A stretch of DNA of 64,000 nt, taken from NCBI GenBank assembly GCA_033032865.1, contig JAWHQI010000005.1, positions 5,542,001 through 5,606,000 on the forward strand, in the 5' to 3' direction. The notes under the pieces are model-generated. The model worked only from the letters and a program-made list of their open reading frames with translations. It ran no database searches and was not told where the DNA came from. Positions 1 to 12,980 of the stretch are shown in pieces. The DNA is from Dactylorhiza incarnata (Eukaryota; Streptophyta; Magnoliopsida; Asparagales; Orchidaceae). Position numbers and translations under genes: made by a program. Positions within the stretch are counted from its first letter, which is position 1, and each line of letters begins with the position of its first letter.

Positions 1-1580
1 TATGCACCACCAGAGAGCTTAGGAAGGTGACTCTTTGGATCTTGTAATATGATGGTTTAATCTATTTAGGGCTAAAATGGAGAATCTTACTATGTTCGGA
101 TCTCGGGAAAAATGACAACGACCGTCATGTGTTGAAATATTGAGGAATGGGGAGTTAAAACGATTGATTAGTGGTCGTTGCTGGCAACTCCCGCTTGAAA
201 CTACTAAGTTTACTCAATGAGATTTATCGATGTAATTTTGGACGACACAATTAAGAGAAGGGTCGTTACGATGAAATCTTTAATTCATAATTTATAACAT
301 AAGTGAGATGAGACCACTTGACTTTGAAAGTTTAGCCCACTCGTTATTGGAAATCTAAGGTGAAATTTGACGAGTGATATATTGAAGATATACAATCCTT
401 CAATCTTAAGAACCAGAAATTACGATTTCTCCAAAGTTTATAGTCCCAGTTAGGAAGATTCGGGAATAAGGGGGACAAGTTTGATTTTTCAGATATAAAT
501 GGTGGAATTTCTCGAGGATTAATGGGTTTTAATGAGTCACCCTTCATGTTGAAATCAATTTGTGCCAAAACGTGTTTTGATAAAAAGGGGTTTTACCCTC
601 GTGAGTTGCGAAACAAAGGGATTTGGAAATTAGTTGGGAGTCATTTCGCGAACATCATTTTAAACTACAGACGTATGTTCCTCAAGGAAAGCTTGGAAGA
701 TATCTACATTTATTTAACGTATAGAAGCGTTAACCTCGTGTAACATTCGTAGGACATAAGAGACTCTGGTCCAAGTGTAATCAAGGTTTATGCTATTGTT
801 TTGTAGCTGTTAAACCTGACCTTGCATCCGCGGAGTCGGAAACGGTTTATCAGCAGAGACCTCATATGTTAAGGGATAAGGTCTCTTGGTGTAGGTGGTT
901 TTGAACACCTACGTGTAAGGGAGTCATATAGTGAAGGATCAACATAGGCAATGACGGTTGCTTAAATGATCACGTCCTGGCTAATCGATTTATGAGCAGA
1001 GTTTTAAGTAAGCATGATTCGTGAATATAACCTGATAAATGTAAGTTGAACTTGAAGGACTTCGGTGCCATCTAGCGCAGCAAGATAGTATAAATTAACC
1101 CGGTAGGATCTTATGTATTACAGGTAGATCCTCCGTCAGGGAGTGTAGTGATTTTATTAACACCCACACCTACTTAGCTTGTTTTGATATTTGAAGTATC
1201 TATTTCCTATTTTTTGCCGGATGGGGCAAGTAGAACCCGCATCGTGATTAATGGCACGATGGTCTGAGCGGCGGGGTAAACCTTCAATTAACCCCTTGTG
1301 GGAATATTGCCGACAATCCTAGCAAGTAATAGTAGAAGTGCAATGAGAAATTTTGGTAACGATTGTTGCTCCGGTTTGAGTTCTCATACAGTAGAGGTCT
1401 GAGTTCTTCCGTGGAAGGAGATTCTGATGTCCGATTATTATAGTTCAATCAAGGGCAAGAGGAGCACAGCTGGGTGCCCTTGGACTTCATGTAACAATGT
1501 GTCCCAGAACTTTTCGCCTCAGATGCAAATCAATCGTCTCTGAAATCCTTTACTCTTATAGGTACTTACAACCCGTAGGC
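1..1580. other. Unassigned repeat-like DNA, probable decayed gypsy interior
   Basis: I recognise no gene here. There is no conserved domain in any frame and the longest open frames are under 80 codons. Because a polyprotein end and a long LTR follow immediately downstream on +, this stretch is probably the decayed interior of the same Ty3/gypsy element, or an older insertion into it. That is inference from position only. Confidence 0.35.
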
Positions 1581-1628
1581 CCGAACCTAAATTTCGAGGA
1601 CGAAATATTTCTTTTGTTTATTGGGATT
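1581..1628 (+). pseudogene. C-terminal remnant of gypsy polyprotein and LTR junction
   Basis: The + frame reads NLNFEDEIF, which resembles the extreme C terminus of Tekay/Del-type chromovirus polyproteins. In that family it lies a few dozen bases before the 3' LTR, as it does here. No upstream chromodomain or integrase can be read, so only the last few codons are recognisable. The polypurine tract expected before the LTR is not clear. This remnant fixes the following LTR as a 3' LTR in + orientation. Confidence 0.55.
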
Positions 1629-4600
1629 TGTAATATCCCCAATCCTTCTAGACCCCTAGTTGGTGTTAAGGAAGGGGTGGTGTGCACAGTGGCCACTAAG
1701 GCCCTTGGGCAAGTGAGTATGCTAAGTGCACACCAAGGGCACAAAATCAACATAGCCCAATACCACTCCCTTAGGCCAATTGACCCTCAATTGTCCAAGA
1801 TGACCTCACTTATGATGCCCTAACCACCAAGGGAGACCTAAAGGATGAGAAGTGCACTTGGATGGGACCCAATGGCATGAATTTGATCCAAGTCAACACT
1901 TAACCCAAATGGGTCAAGGTGACCCAATTAGCCCAAATTGACCTAAGTGGATCCACACCAAGACCTCATGACCCCTCATGGGTGTCATTAGACCCAATTG
2001 GACCTAGTGGGGTCCACTCCCAAGCCATGGTTGACCAAGGTCAACATAGAAGGGCAAATTGGTAATTTTACCTCGGAGTGAGCTTAACCCAAATTGAGAT
2101 TAAATCCTAACCCTAACCTCAATTAATCCAACCCCAAATTAATCCCCTCAGCATTGGGATGAAGAATCATGATGGATGGCCAAGATTGCATGGTGATGAG
2201 GTGGAGAAAAAGACAAGGAAGTGAGGATGTGGAGGGATTTACCCAAAGTGGAAGGAATGCTTTAATCTTTCCCCCAAACCAACTCCTAATCATCATGGAG
2301 GAAATCTTTGGATGCTGGAAGGCCTGGGGAGAAGAAGAGGAGCAGGTTGACCCTGATGGTAGCATGGAGTGGTCGGCAAAGCTTGACCCATGACCTCCCA
2401 TTTCGTTCCCACCTATACAAGCCCCTTAGCCAATTCTTTTCAGGGGATCACCTTTAGTGAGTTGAGGAGAGTCGGAATAGCCACCTGGAGTGAAGGAATT
2501 GGTGCTGAATCGAGCCTGGAGATGAGTTCGCCAGAGCTGAAGAAATACATGCCGAACCGCCGCCTGAGCCGCCTTCGGGCACCAATCAATGTTCGTTTCT
2601 CCTCCCCCCTCCTCGTGCTAGCTTTCTAGATCATAAGGACCGCGCTTCGTGCTCAATCGAGCCGAAACCATGGAGTAAAATCCATGATTTTTCCTGGTTT
2701 TTGAGAGTGGCGGGATCGCCGGAAAACACCACCTTCGGCGGCCTCACCTCCGCCAATCGAAAGCCCCCACCTCAACGGAGGTGGTGGTGGCGGTGGCTGG
2801 CCAGGGAGGTGGCGGGTTTACCGGGATATGGCCGGAGAAAACGGCCCAGCATGGCTCAATCTCAGTCGTTGCTCAACGAGGAAGACGAAATTAGAGGGGT
2901 TGAATCTGCGCCAAGATTCGTGCGCCGTCCGATGGATTTAAACTATATATCATATGGATTTAAATAAATGAATAGTGCTGCAAATGTCACACTTATTCAA
3001 TTAACTTCAAGCCGGATTTTGAAGGCCTTGGAGGCCATAAATCAAAAAGTTGCCTGAGACAACTATTGTAGGGCTTGATGTCCTCTTTAATTTGACACCT
3101 TAACCATCTCATTTGGATAAGTGGTCTGACCGCAGCACTCCATTTAGTGAGACTGGTCATTGTGATATTCAGAAATTAAAATGGTTGCCCACACAAATTT
3201 AGCCATCCAAATGACTTGATATTTAAAACATAGATGTATCTGACCTAGAGCTAGGTTATGCCAAATTTTCAGAATTTTTGGAGTTACTTTTTCTATAGTT
3301 TTTATCTTAATTTCGAAAATGAAATTAATGGTATATAGTTGGCTATATGCACCCAACTGCCCCCAAAATGGGGTGGCATGGTGGTTAGGCCTTGTGTAGG
3401 CTCTGGTAGAAATTTGAGACCCTTAGGAGCTCTGGTCATGGGTGGATTCACCATTGAAGAGCCTAGGGTTGTTGTTCAAAATGTGCATTATGTTGATTTG
3501 ACCCTTCTTGGCTTATTATGGGCCACTGAAATTGTGCATGGTGGTTCACCATGGGGTTTTTCATCATCCTTGGGATGAGAGGGACTTTTGGGAGCAAAAA
3601 TCCCTAGGGTTTCCTTTTAATTAATTTTGGGGCCCATTTGGGTATTAATGAAATTAGAAACTCTTCTAACTTTGGAAAATTGGGAAATTTTAACCATAGT
3701 TAATTTTGGACATAATGAGCCTCTGAGAAATTTTATGGATTTTATTTCATAGGTTGAACATGAAAAGTAGGGTTTTAATAATTAAACCCTTTATGTACTT
3801 TTGATGAAATCAACACTTGGGTTATTTGTAAAATTGTGAGTTTAATTGTAGGGCTCTAGAAAGATGTTTGAAACCTCGGGAAATTTTAGTGGAATTTTTA
3901 TATATGTACTTTGGTACTTATGAATTTGTAGGCAAAGATTGCCTTGAGGAAATTATTTGATAATAAATAGTAGATCATCTTGTGAAAATCAATTTGAGGA
4001 GTTGAGTGTGATAGCCTCCTCCCCTCATGTTGAATATGTGGGTATGGATATACAAATGCATGTGACACACCCTATTGGTCCATTTGGAGCCATTAGGGTG
4101 GTGTGACCTAAAACCATAAGGGTAAACCCTTAAGGGTGCAAGGTGAGATTTGTGAAGGGCATAGGACCAAATATTCTTGCCTTGGCTCAGAACTTTGTAG
4201 ATATGTTTGTAGGAGCATAAAATGACCTAGTTAATTAAATGAGAATTTTTAGAGGTATTTAAGTATTTTCTTCCTAATAAATGAAATTGTCACCCTTTCC
4301 CTTAATAAAATGAAATGCATGGTCATAGGACCTTGTATGGTGTTGAAACTCCATCAGAGGCTGATTAGGGATGAAAATGTACTATAGTAATTTTGTTATG
4401 ATTTATTGAAGTATTATTCCTTGTGTAGGAAATTTTGAGTACTCGCTAGCTTAAGGGAATTTATTTTTGAAAAATATCATATCAAGGGGCAAAATTGTGA
4501 AACTTGGTTATCTGTCATTTAATGATATTATATGCCCATGATAATTAGTTGGAAGTTGGTAGAATTGCATTTCATGTACTTCATGTGGAAATTGAGAGTT

Positions 4601-7045
4601 TCATCACTTGAGTATTTAATCTTTTTAAAATATCAAATCATGGGGCTTTGTTATGATGCTTGGTGATCTGTGATTTTAGGTTAATATATACCAATGACAA
4701 GAGTTTGGAAGCTTATAGATTTATAATTCATGTACCTCATGTAGAAATTAGTAATTGCTACCTTTGGATTTTTAATCATTTTAAAATATCAAATCACATG
4801 GTAATGACACAATAATTTGACAGAGGACTCTAGGTCCCCATATGGACACTTGGTAATTTTTGTGGAATTTTCAGAAATGAGATACTATTTTTCCTAATTA
4901 TAGTGGCATTTTGGTAATTAAACAATTATGATGATTTAGTAGACCAGATGACATCCTAGGGTCATGTTACTCAGTGAACCACCATTTTATGGAATATTAC
5001 CTTACTGATAATTTTCATGTACATGAGGAATCATTTTGAGGGTAGTTCATGTGTAATCTGCCTTTAGGCCTTAACTACTTTAAATTATATTAAATACCAA
5101 TTTAATATGGAAAATTATGGAAATTGTAACTTACCCTATTAAGATTAGTGGGAACCTTGGATAATTATTAGAGACCTTGGTGATGAATTTTTAGAAGGGT
5201 TCCCTTATGGGGTTGAAGGATAGTTCAAATAGTGGTCTGCGTTTAGTAAAAACAGAATTCTGAGTTTTTGATAATTCAGACCCCTAGGTAGTGGATAGGG
5301 ATTATACCCAATCAGTAAATGAGTTATAGCACACCATGATTTAAGGAGGGTCAATCCTAGAGTTACTTGTGGGGTGGTGCTAGGGTTAATGTAGAAGGAA
5401 TGGAGGTACGTCCAACCCGATTGGGTGGGACGGAAGATGAACTAAGTCACTTTAACTATATGAAATGATGAAGTGTGAACCAAACATTAATAACCAACTA
5501 AAGTAATTGTCTTGAAGAGGATTGTGGGGTTGAGCCCATTGATCTGTAGTACCGTTAGGGGCCCCTTACGGAGTACACCGCGGGAAGTCCAAGATTCACC
5601 CTAAATATAACACGAACTAAATTGTAGGCAAGAGTAGCCTAAATGGGTATGCAGACTGGTATGGATCTCCTCCGGAAAGGAGATGGGTTGGATCAGCTTG
5701 TGTGTTAGTCCTTGAGCTGGAAGCTCGGGTGGACATGTTAACACCTACTACTTATTCAAATAGTGGCGAGTCTTCGGTACTAGGCTAGTCGTGTCACCGA
5801 CGGTAGTACGTTGACTCGGGTGAGGGTGAGGTTTGGAGGGCCGGTAAGTTTGAGTACCGTGGTCTGGAGGACGATCCCTAATAACCCACCCCGACCTTAA
5901 AGTCTGGTGGATTCCAGCAAGAGGACGCAGGAGCTCCGCTGTTGTGTTCTTAGCGTTGAGGCGTACACGAGGTCTAGGCTTGGTAGTGACTATACGCTCC
6001 TAGGATGTGGAGTGCCCAATCCACTACCACCGTAAGCCACGATGGTCGGTACCCGAAAGGTTGGCTTCCTTTCAAACAAATTGGGAATTATAAAGGTCTG
6101 TGCGCATAGAGTCGTGTGGGTGAGTCACATTGCATAAACTCATTTAAAACATCATAACCATAGCATAACATAACATACACATAGCATACCCCCATCATAT
6201 AAATTAGTATGGGCTCTTTTATATTATGGGTTACCTGGACATCTTAACTTATATGTCGTATGGGCGTTCATATAAGTTAAGGTACGAATCTGTGATGGTA
6301 GTTTAGATTTACTTACTGCACTGCATTTTCTTCCTATTTACTGCTTATTGCTTTGCTCTACTTTACTTATACCTGCACTATACTGCTAGCTAGAGTTTAC
6401 TGCTTTTCATATACCTGCTAGATTAATGCCATGTCACCACCATCTTTTGTACCCCTTGTTTGTCCTCCGCTTCTTCCTCCCGCTCGGTGCCTAGGAGTCG
6501 CGGGAAGTGGCGAGGACAAAACGACTTAGTCTTTATGACTAACGGTCGGTGTGACCGCAGGCGTCCGAGAAGACAGAGTTGTCCCGCATGCAGCAGGACG
6601 AGATTGCAGGACCTGAGCAGCAGATGCAGCACACTACCACGACGCCACAGGTTGATGATTAGATAGTTAGACTTCCGCTTTTTGAGAGCTTTTGTTGTAG
6701 ACTTCCGCATGTTGTAGAGAGAGAGAGATAATACTTTACTTTGATTATGTATCGGGCATAGGCCCCCTTTTTGCTAGTACTTCTCTTTTGGACTTTTGGT
6801 TCTCATTATATACTTATATATGATGCTGTGATTGTGGACATGCCTTCTTTTATGTACTTACTTTTTGGTATAATTTACTTATGATCGTAAAGCCGGCAGG
6901 GTTGGTGCTGAGGGGGTTAGTCGACCCGTGTGTCGGTGACACCGCAAGGCAGCGATTCTGGGCGAAGATCCACCTCAACCGTGCGATGCGGGAGAGGTTC
7001 GAGTTTTCAAGTACCCGGACGGGTTTTGGAAAAAGGGATCTTACA
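1629..7045 (+). repeat. 5.4-kb LTR of a Tekay/Del-like Ty3/gypsy element
   Basis: The segment begins TGTAATATCCC and ends GGGATCTTACA, inverted repeats matching at 10 of 11 positions and bounded by TG and CA. It directly follows a polyprotein C-terminal remnant, so it is the 3' LTR. About 5417 bp is at the upper end of plant LTR length. The interior is non-coding: short ORFs at 2123-2967 and 6423-6710 match nothing I know. The part from 6100 is T-rich, and a GC-rich block at about 6880-7040, just before the end, looks like U5. No partner LTR and no primer site after 7045 are visible. Confidence 0.7.
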
Positions 7046-7490
7046 TTAGCTCTCTTTTCAGATAGTCATCATCAGCATCATGTTCATAAGGTTATTTAAC
7101 TATAGTACCTGCACACTATAAACACAATCAAGATCAATTATATAGTGTGATTTTTTATTCTCAAACTAAGAGATGTGGAACACAAGCTCCAACAATGCTG
7201 ATATGTGTTTAGGTGATCGATTTCTTTTGGAAAGTGGGGGAAACTCCTTCTCTTCACCCCCTGAGTCCTTTTAAAGAGACAATTCAGGGAGGGGAAGAGG
7301 CAAAGCTTGGGATTCCACCATTAACACCATTAATGGTGAAATTTTGGTCATCCCTAAAAACCATTAAATTCATCCCCCGTGAGGGTTGGAAAACTTCTTA
7401 ATCTTCTCCTAATTGATAGGGGGAATGAATCCTCATCAATTGGGAAGTCCTTTGGCCTTCCTTGGTCATGATTCACTCCACCCAAATGGA
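7046..7490. other. Unassigned intergenic DNA
   Basis: I see no gene, RNA or clear repeat. It flanks the end of the long LTR. No target duplication can be tested because the other end of that element lies outside the window. Confidence 0.3.
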
Positions 7491-7499
7491 TCTCAACCG

Positions 7500-7870
7500 C
7501 ATTTCGTCGGTTCAGCTATAGCTGGCTCTAGTGCTAGCGCCAGAGCTAACGTCTCGACGGTGTAATGTTCGTCGGTTCGGTCACTACCGCCAGCGCTAGC
7601 GCGGTCGTTAGCACTCGCGCCAGTGTTAGCGCTAGCTCCAGTGCTAGCGCTAGCATCTCGACGGCATAGCGCTCATCTCGACAGTATGGAGCTCGTCTCA
7701 GCAGTATGGAGTTTATCTCAGCGGTCTGTCGAGACAACCGCTAGCGCCAGCGCTAGCACTAGTGTCTCGATTACATAGAGCTCTTCTCAGTGGTTTGGAG
7801 CTCGTCTCGATGGTTCGTCTAGAGAACCGCTAGTGACAGCGTTAGCACTTAGTGTTGGTGCTTGCTCTGA
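7500..7870. repeat. GCTAGCGC-word-rich patch
   Basis: The palindromic words GCTAGCGC and AGCGCTAGC recur many times, mixed with TCTCGACGG and GAGCTCGTCTC words in an irregular tandem arrangement. The same vocabulary appears in both LTRs of the gypsy element at 11059-19829, suggesting a related LTR source. A GGGATGTTACA string ending at 8140 could be the end of such an LTR, but no matching start is visible. Open frames here are by-products of the repeat. Confidence 0.5.
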
Positions 7871-8274
7871 ATTCAAAATACCTTTCCTTCTACGATTGGA
7901 TAATTGGGGTGTTACGAAGGGACCCCTTAATGGGTTAGGCATGTCATGTTGGGGTCATGGGTCATGGTGACGCCCTAAAGCCAACCCTAGATTGGATAAT
8001 TGGAATGCACTATTTGCAGACCAATGTGGTCTTCACCTATTTGCCAAGGTCTTAAGATCTTTTTGTGCTTCCTAGGGTTTTGTCATGACCTAGTCATGAC
8101 AATTCCATCCTATGGGTCTAGTTGTCGGAGGGATGTTACATGAGGTCTCTGTAATGATGAAAAAGAAGAGGAAAAAATATGCAAGCAACTAAACTTATTT
8201 AATTACTGAACTGACCTAATGTGGTGAGCCCTCTTAATTTTTCACTTATGCCAATGAAGTCCCTGACATAGAGA
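7871..8274. other. Unassigned DNA, possible LTR end at 8140
   Basis: It contains GTGTTACGAAGGG near 7910 and GGGATGTTACA ending at 8140. Both resemble gypsy LTR termini of the TGTAAnnnCCC class seen elsewhere in this window. No gene is visible. Confidence 0.25.
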
Positions 8275-8945
8275 ATGATGTGAGCTGAGTTGGGTTGACG
8301 GTGTGTAAACTGTAAAATCATCACTCTCAAGCCTTTGTTATACGAGTGAGCTCAACTAGAGGAGGTGAAATTGGTGAGTTGAAGTCACGTTGATGGTGTC
8401 AAAATTAGAATATATCAATGCACTCTTTGATCTCGCTTGTCTGTGTGGTTCTTGCCGAAGTGGAAAACACGAGTTAAGTCACATTGAAAGTGTCAAAACC
8501 AGAATAGATCAACGCACTCTCAGCTTTCGCTTGTGAATGAGTCCCCTGGCGAGGTAGATAACACGATCTAAGTTGTGTTAGTGGTGTTGAAACTGGAAAA
8601 GCATCGTACTCTCAGACCACTCACAATGCGAGCGAACTCAACAGAAGGAGGTGGAATTGGTGAGCTAAAGTCACATCACCTGTATAGAAATTGGAAAGGA
8701 TCAACACACTCTCGACTTTCACATTTCTGCAAGGACCATAGAGAGGTGGATATCACGAGCTAATCCATGTCGATGGTGTTGAAACCAGAACCGATCAACA
8801 CACTCATGACTTTCGCTTGCTTACGAGGCCTCTGACAAAGTGGATACCATGAGCTAAGTCTTGTTGACAGTGTCGTAACCAGAATATATCAACACATTCT
8901 CATCTACTGCTTGTTTGTGAGGCCCTTGGCAAGGTGGATAATGTT
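8275..8945. repeat. Diverged tandem repeat, period about 90-97 bp, six to seven copies
   Basis: A unit containing GAGCTAAGTCACATTGA, then GTGTTGAAACCAGAA, then ATCAACRCACTCTC, then a GAGGCCC-AAGGTGGATA block is repeated. The ATCAACRCACTC core recurs near 8416, 8509, 8603, 8700, 8797 and 8887. Copies differ at many positions, so the array is old. It sits next to a copia 3' end and could lie in that element's LTR, but this is not proven. Confidence 0.7.
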
Positions 8946-9034
8946 ACCTGAAGAAGACCCGAAAGCATGGAAGAACAAGGTGGTTCAGCGGGCCTCCATA
9001 TATATATTTCTAACACCCCCCCCCCCCCCCCCCC
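8946..9034 (-). other. Probable copia LTR edge and poly-G polypurine tract
   Basis: On - the order is RNase H remnant, a run of 19 G (9016-9034), then TGTTAGAAATATATATATGG. The last string is a typical start of a Ty1/copia LTR. The G-run therefore sits where the polypurine tract should be, and the LTR edge would be at 9015. The far end of the LTR is not identified. Confidence 0.5.
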
Positions 9035-9044
9035 TCCTCAAACA

Positions 9045-9360
9045 CATAGGGGATCATACATCGATAATTTGGGGAGAAGGAACTCCAGCTGAGCGCGAGT
9101 CCGAGGCTTGGTGAGCAAATCAGCAAGCTGACGCTCGGTGGGAACATACTGAAGAACAAGAGTACCCTGAATGGGCTGATCACGTAGGAAGAAGGCATCA
9201 ACAACAATGTGCTTTGAGAGCGAGTGCTTGTTGGATTCAGGGTAATCTGGATATCCATGGTGCTGTCATAATAGATGGTGGTAGGACCAGAAGGAGCAGC
9301 ACCAAGATCAGCAAGCAACCAACGAAGCCAGACAATATCCTCAGTTGCAGTGTCCTGATA
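9045..9360 (-). pseudogene. Ty1/copia RNase H fragment
   Basis: Reading - from about 9360, the frame gives WLRWLLADLGAAPSGPTTIYYD, the conserved RNase H region of copia polyproteins (W-LLADLG, then the YCDN block). Asp in IYYDS is kept, but the following N-A-A-I-I block is altered and the frame shifts soon after. Downstream residues SYVISPFRV match the HFIRD region only loosely. No RT, integrase or gag is adjacent on +, so this is a 3'-terminal fragment of a dead copy. Confidence 0.7.
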
Positions 9361-10795
9361 GTGTAATATTTATATATGTTTTAGTATAATATTTAATAAT
9401 TAAATAAACAGTTTTAGTTTTATTTTATCTTAGTAATAGCCTAATTTACTTCTTTTTGTATTTTCAGGAATAAATGATCTGCGGATAACAATTTTGAGCT
9501 AATAGCTGTGTTCAGGAAAAGATTTGGTTCATTTTTGCTAAGAAGTCTAAGTACACGCCCTATGTCACGGGCGTGACATGTGTTCACAACCAGGACCTTC
9601 TCCAGAAATTTTTCCAGCACGAATTAAAGTTAATCATCTTTGGCCAGGGCTTAACATCATGTCTTTTGGTGTTCTGGTCTCTGAAATTTCAGAGCACTTG
9701 TCTCTTTAATAACAATAGCCTTCCTCATCCTTGTTTGGATACTTGGTTGATGATATAAATACCTGTTTACCAAAATACTGGTTTGTTAACTATAAGATCA
9801 CTACTTGATTTCATGTTCTAGTTTGTTTAGTCATGAATTGCCAAATGTTGAGCTTGATACATTTACTCCATGTTGTTCCCTGGTAGTTGATATGTTACAT
9901 GTATATGTAGCAAACTGTATAGAGTAAGAAAGTTTTACCCTTCTCTTGAATACCATGTTTAGTACTCATGTTTATAACTGTAATAATTTGAAAACAAGTC
10001 TTTGTCTTGTATTTTAATTAAGTTATGTACATGCATGAGTCTCTATCACAAATGTGATAGTTATTATATTTTGTGGTGAGTCCTTCCATGTCTCTCGAAC
10101 AGGACACACTAACGGGGTGTTTGTGAGGTGACTATTAGAAGCAGTGAGTCATAAGGTAGATCTTAGCTACTTTCTAAAGTATTCTTCCTCATGGGATCTG
10201 CCTTCTTAAAATGGAGTTGTTCATAGTTTTTGCACTTGACTTGGTCATTTACTTCGAAATAGTACAGATTTAACCCATACAATAGGGCCTAGGGTGAGTT
10301 GTTTATTATTTCACTAGAAGCGGTGGTAACCTTACTATCGTCGTTGTCTTGCCACTACGACGAGGCCCTTAGGATCGCTACATGCTTACAAAGGTTGTTT
10401 TTGTTGTCATATTTCATAAATCATATAGTCATGTTGGTGTCTAGCATGGAGCTTGGGTAAGCTCGTTGATCATGTAATAATAGTTATTAGCTTTTCTTTA
10501 TAATATTGGATGTTGTGATTTGTACGTTAGCACTCATAGACCCTTATATTATTAGGTATATGGGCATTGTAATAAGATAAGTTATATTTCTATGTCTGCA
10601 ATCATCTTGGACCCTTATTATATGAGTTAGTGTGGGCTCTCTCATGTGATAAGTTATTTCATTTAATACCTTACTTTTCTTGTTGATGCTAACATAAATA
10701 AGTAACCTAAACATGTGTTTGACGTTATAATAAAATGTTTGAACCTACTTGCCTTGTGCCCTAAGGAGCACCGAGGAGCGGAAAGATGTTACTTA
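9361..10795. other. Unassigned AT-rich DNA
   Basis: I see no gene or RNA in this 1.4 kb. The composition and T-rich, G-poor texture from about 10040 to 10700 resemble the R region of long gypsy LTRs, but no TG/CA boundary or partner copy is evident. Confidence 0.3.
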
Positions 10796-11058
10796 TGTAA
10801 CAACTCAGGCCCTCCTCCAATCGGGACAACGTCCACCAAGAGCCTCGCCTGGCGTTGTACCGGGCTGCAGCCCAAGCACCCAACCCCTCTCCAGCCCACT
10901 CGCGGGTTGTTGGTGGCCACAACCTCCCTTTGATGAGGCAAACTCGATAGTTAAGTGTGCAACACGGGGACTTCCCAGGAGGTCACCCATCCCAGAATTG
11001 CTCCAGCCTGAGCACGCTTAACTATGGTGTTCTTCCACTTCTCATCACCAATTGAGCT
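10796..11058 (-). mobile_element. Cassandra TRIM LTR with 5S rRNA-derived segment
   Basis: On + the copy starts TGTAACAACTCAGGCCC, the reverse of the GGGTCTGGGTCGTTACA end typical of Cassandra LTRs. The block at about 10960-11035 is antisense 5S rRNA: a near-perfect C-box (GGGTGACCTCCTGGGAAGT on -) and an A-box-like TTAAGCGTGCTC. Cassandra elements are non-coding miniature LTR retrotransposons that carry a 5S Pol III promoter in each LTR. The right side stops at ATTGAGCT, where a gypsy LTR begins, so a few terminal bases may be missing. It is not a 5S gene: the 5' third of 5S is absent. Confidence 0.9.
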
Positions 11059-12963
11059 TGTAACACCCTTCCTGTTACAAAGAACATAGCAGTAGGTCCG
11101 GTCGGGACCCCACGCCATATTAAATGAACAGAAGAGCGTGTTACTTAATTAGTTTCAAACCGTTAATATGATAATCATTTCACCACAAAGAGTTGTACAA
11201 CGGAAGCATTTAATATTTAAGTACAACCCAGTTTACAAACACTTGTCCACTTACTATCTAGGAATGAATACATAAAAAGGGGTCTTTACATAATTTGTTT
11301 ACATCAAAAGTGGCTTCCAACCATTGGCACGCAGGCCGGCCACACAGCACAGGAGCAGGGGCTTCAGCCCGCTATTTCCCACTAGTCTCGCCAGGACCTG
11401 TACAAACAAATCTACCAAAAGAGTGGGGGAAAACAAGCAACCGCCCAGCTTTAGTTGACCAAGATATAACGACCCAACCCCTTTCTTGGGGAGGTGGTAC
11501 TCCATCCCTGCAGGCAAGAGTCAGCAGCATATAAACACATATATCCGCAAACAACACCAGCGTAGACATTCACAGCCATCCGCTTCGTGCTCTCAAGGCA
11601 CACTTTGGCATACTCCCTGAGTTATGCCTCTAAGCTAAGTCTTATTTCAACTTAGACAAACAATTTGAGCTAGGCCGTACACACAAAGTTTCGGCACTCT
11701 TCCATAGCCCGGTGCACCGAGGGGCGACCTCTTCACCACCACTATGGGTGGGTTCGGATCAGCTAGGCCCGTGCTCAATCATCGAGATCAACTCTGCATG
11801 ATGCGGGTAAGCTTTCACCTTATGCCCGTCACTTAAAGATAGGCTCTTCAGGTCCTTCAGCTTCTTCTGCTATGCACCCAGTCCCCAGGACTTTAGGTCA
11901 CACAGGCTCACACAATCTGCGCACTGGGCGCTACCGTCGGCGCTAACGCTAGCGCCCGACGCTAGCAAAAGAACCCAGTTCTGCCCGGCACTAGTAACAG
12001 AACCCAGTTCTGTCTGGGAAAACACCTCTAGAAATCAACATCTTAGCTCACCTGGAGCTACCGTCGGCGCTAACGCTAGCGCCCGGCGCTAGAAACAAAA
12101 CTCAGTTCTGCTACCATTTTTTCTAGTTTTTTTCTGGGAAACACCTCCAGATCACTTTGTTGTACAACACAGTACACAGAACCTGAAACATAGCATATAC
12201 ACGGAGTCTTCTCCGGCACACAACAAGCAACATCACCAATCCATACCAACCTGTCCAGATGGGCTTCACACAGTATGCCTATGCATGTACTTCCATTCCG
12301 GACTCTATATGCAATTTTTGGGGGGAATAACTTCAACCCACCGGAAGATCCGATCAACTAATTAGTAGAAGTCTTCCAAACCATGCAAATTAAAGGACGG
12401 ACATGTCCAAAGACTTGGGAGGAGAATCGTTACCCTCGGCGCTCATTTCGGTGCCATAGAACTGAGAGGGAATCAGCTGGCATCTTTTGAAACAGCTTCC
12501 TTTCCACAGAATTAACGATGGCATAAGCACGCAAGATCTCCTTCACGGATTTTCCCTTGGCACAATGACCTTCAACTGACCTCCTTACCTGCTCTCAGCC
12601 CACTGCTCTCAGAAAAATGAGAAGGAAAGTCGGATTTGGGTGCTTATATGATTTTCCCGCTACCACAGGCGCTAGCTACTAGCGCATGGCGCTAGATACT
12701 AGCGCATGGCGCTAGCTACTAGCGCATGGCGCTAGCCCAGAGTCGGTACCGCTATAACACACTACCGTTAGCGCTAGCGCTAGCGCCGACGCCAGCAGTC
12801 GTCGAGGTGTCTTGATGTTTTTGACGATACACAAGTCCCTTCGTCGATATGCTACTAATTCGACGATAAGAGCTACCGCTAGCGCTACAACTAGCGCCTG
12901 GCACTAGCTCCTTAGGTTCACAACACTTGCATTTTCTTTGCACATGAAACTTGGGGTCTTACA
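11059..12963 (-). repeat. 3' LTR of Tekay/Del-like element
   Basis: It runs from TGTAACACCC to GGGGTCTTACA on + and aligns along its length with 17787-19829. It lacks a roughly 48-bp insertion found in the other LTR near 18070-18120 and has three instead of seven copies of a 20-bp unit. GCTAGCGC words cluster at 11930-12110 and 12660-12910. Confidence 0.9.
12664..12740. repeat. 20-bp tandem repeat, three copies
   Basis: The unit GCTAGCTACTAGCGCATGGC is repeated three times. The homologous array in the other LTR has about seven copies with CCTA in place of CATG. Confidence 0.85.
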
Positions 12964-12980
12964 ATTCTTCCCCCCTTAAA
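12964..12980 (-). other. Polypurine tract
   Basis: On - the sequence AAGGGGGGAAGAAT directly precedes the 3' LTR. This is the expected primer for plus-strand DNA synthesis and supports the - orientation. Confidence 0.8.

Noticed and set aside
10955..11038. Antisense 5S rRNA gene
   Set aside because: Only the promoter-bearing part of 5S is present and the flanks are Cassandra LTR, as in the copies at 34314-35049. It is a retroelement component, not an rRNA gene.
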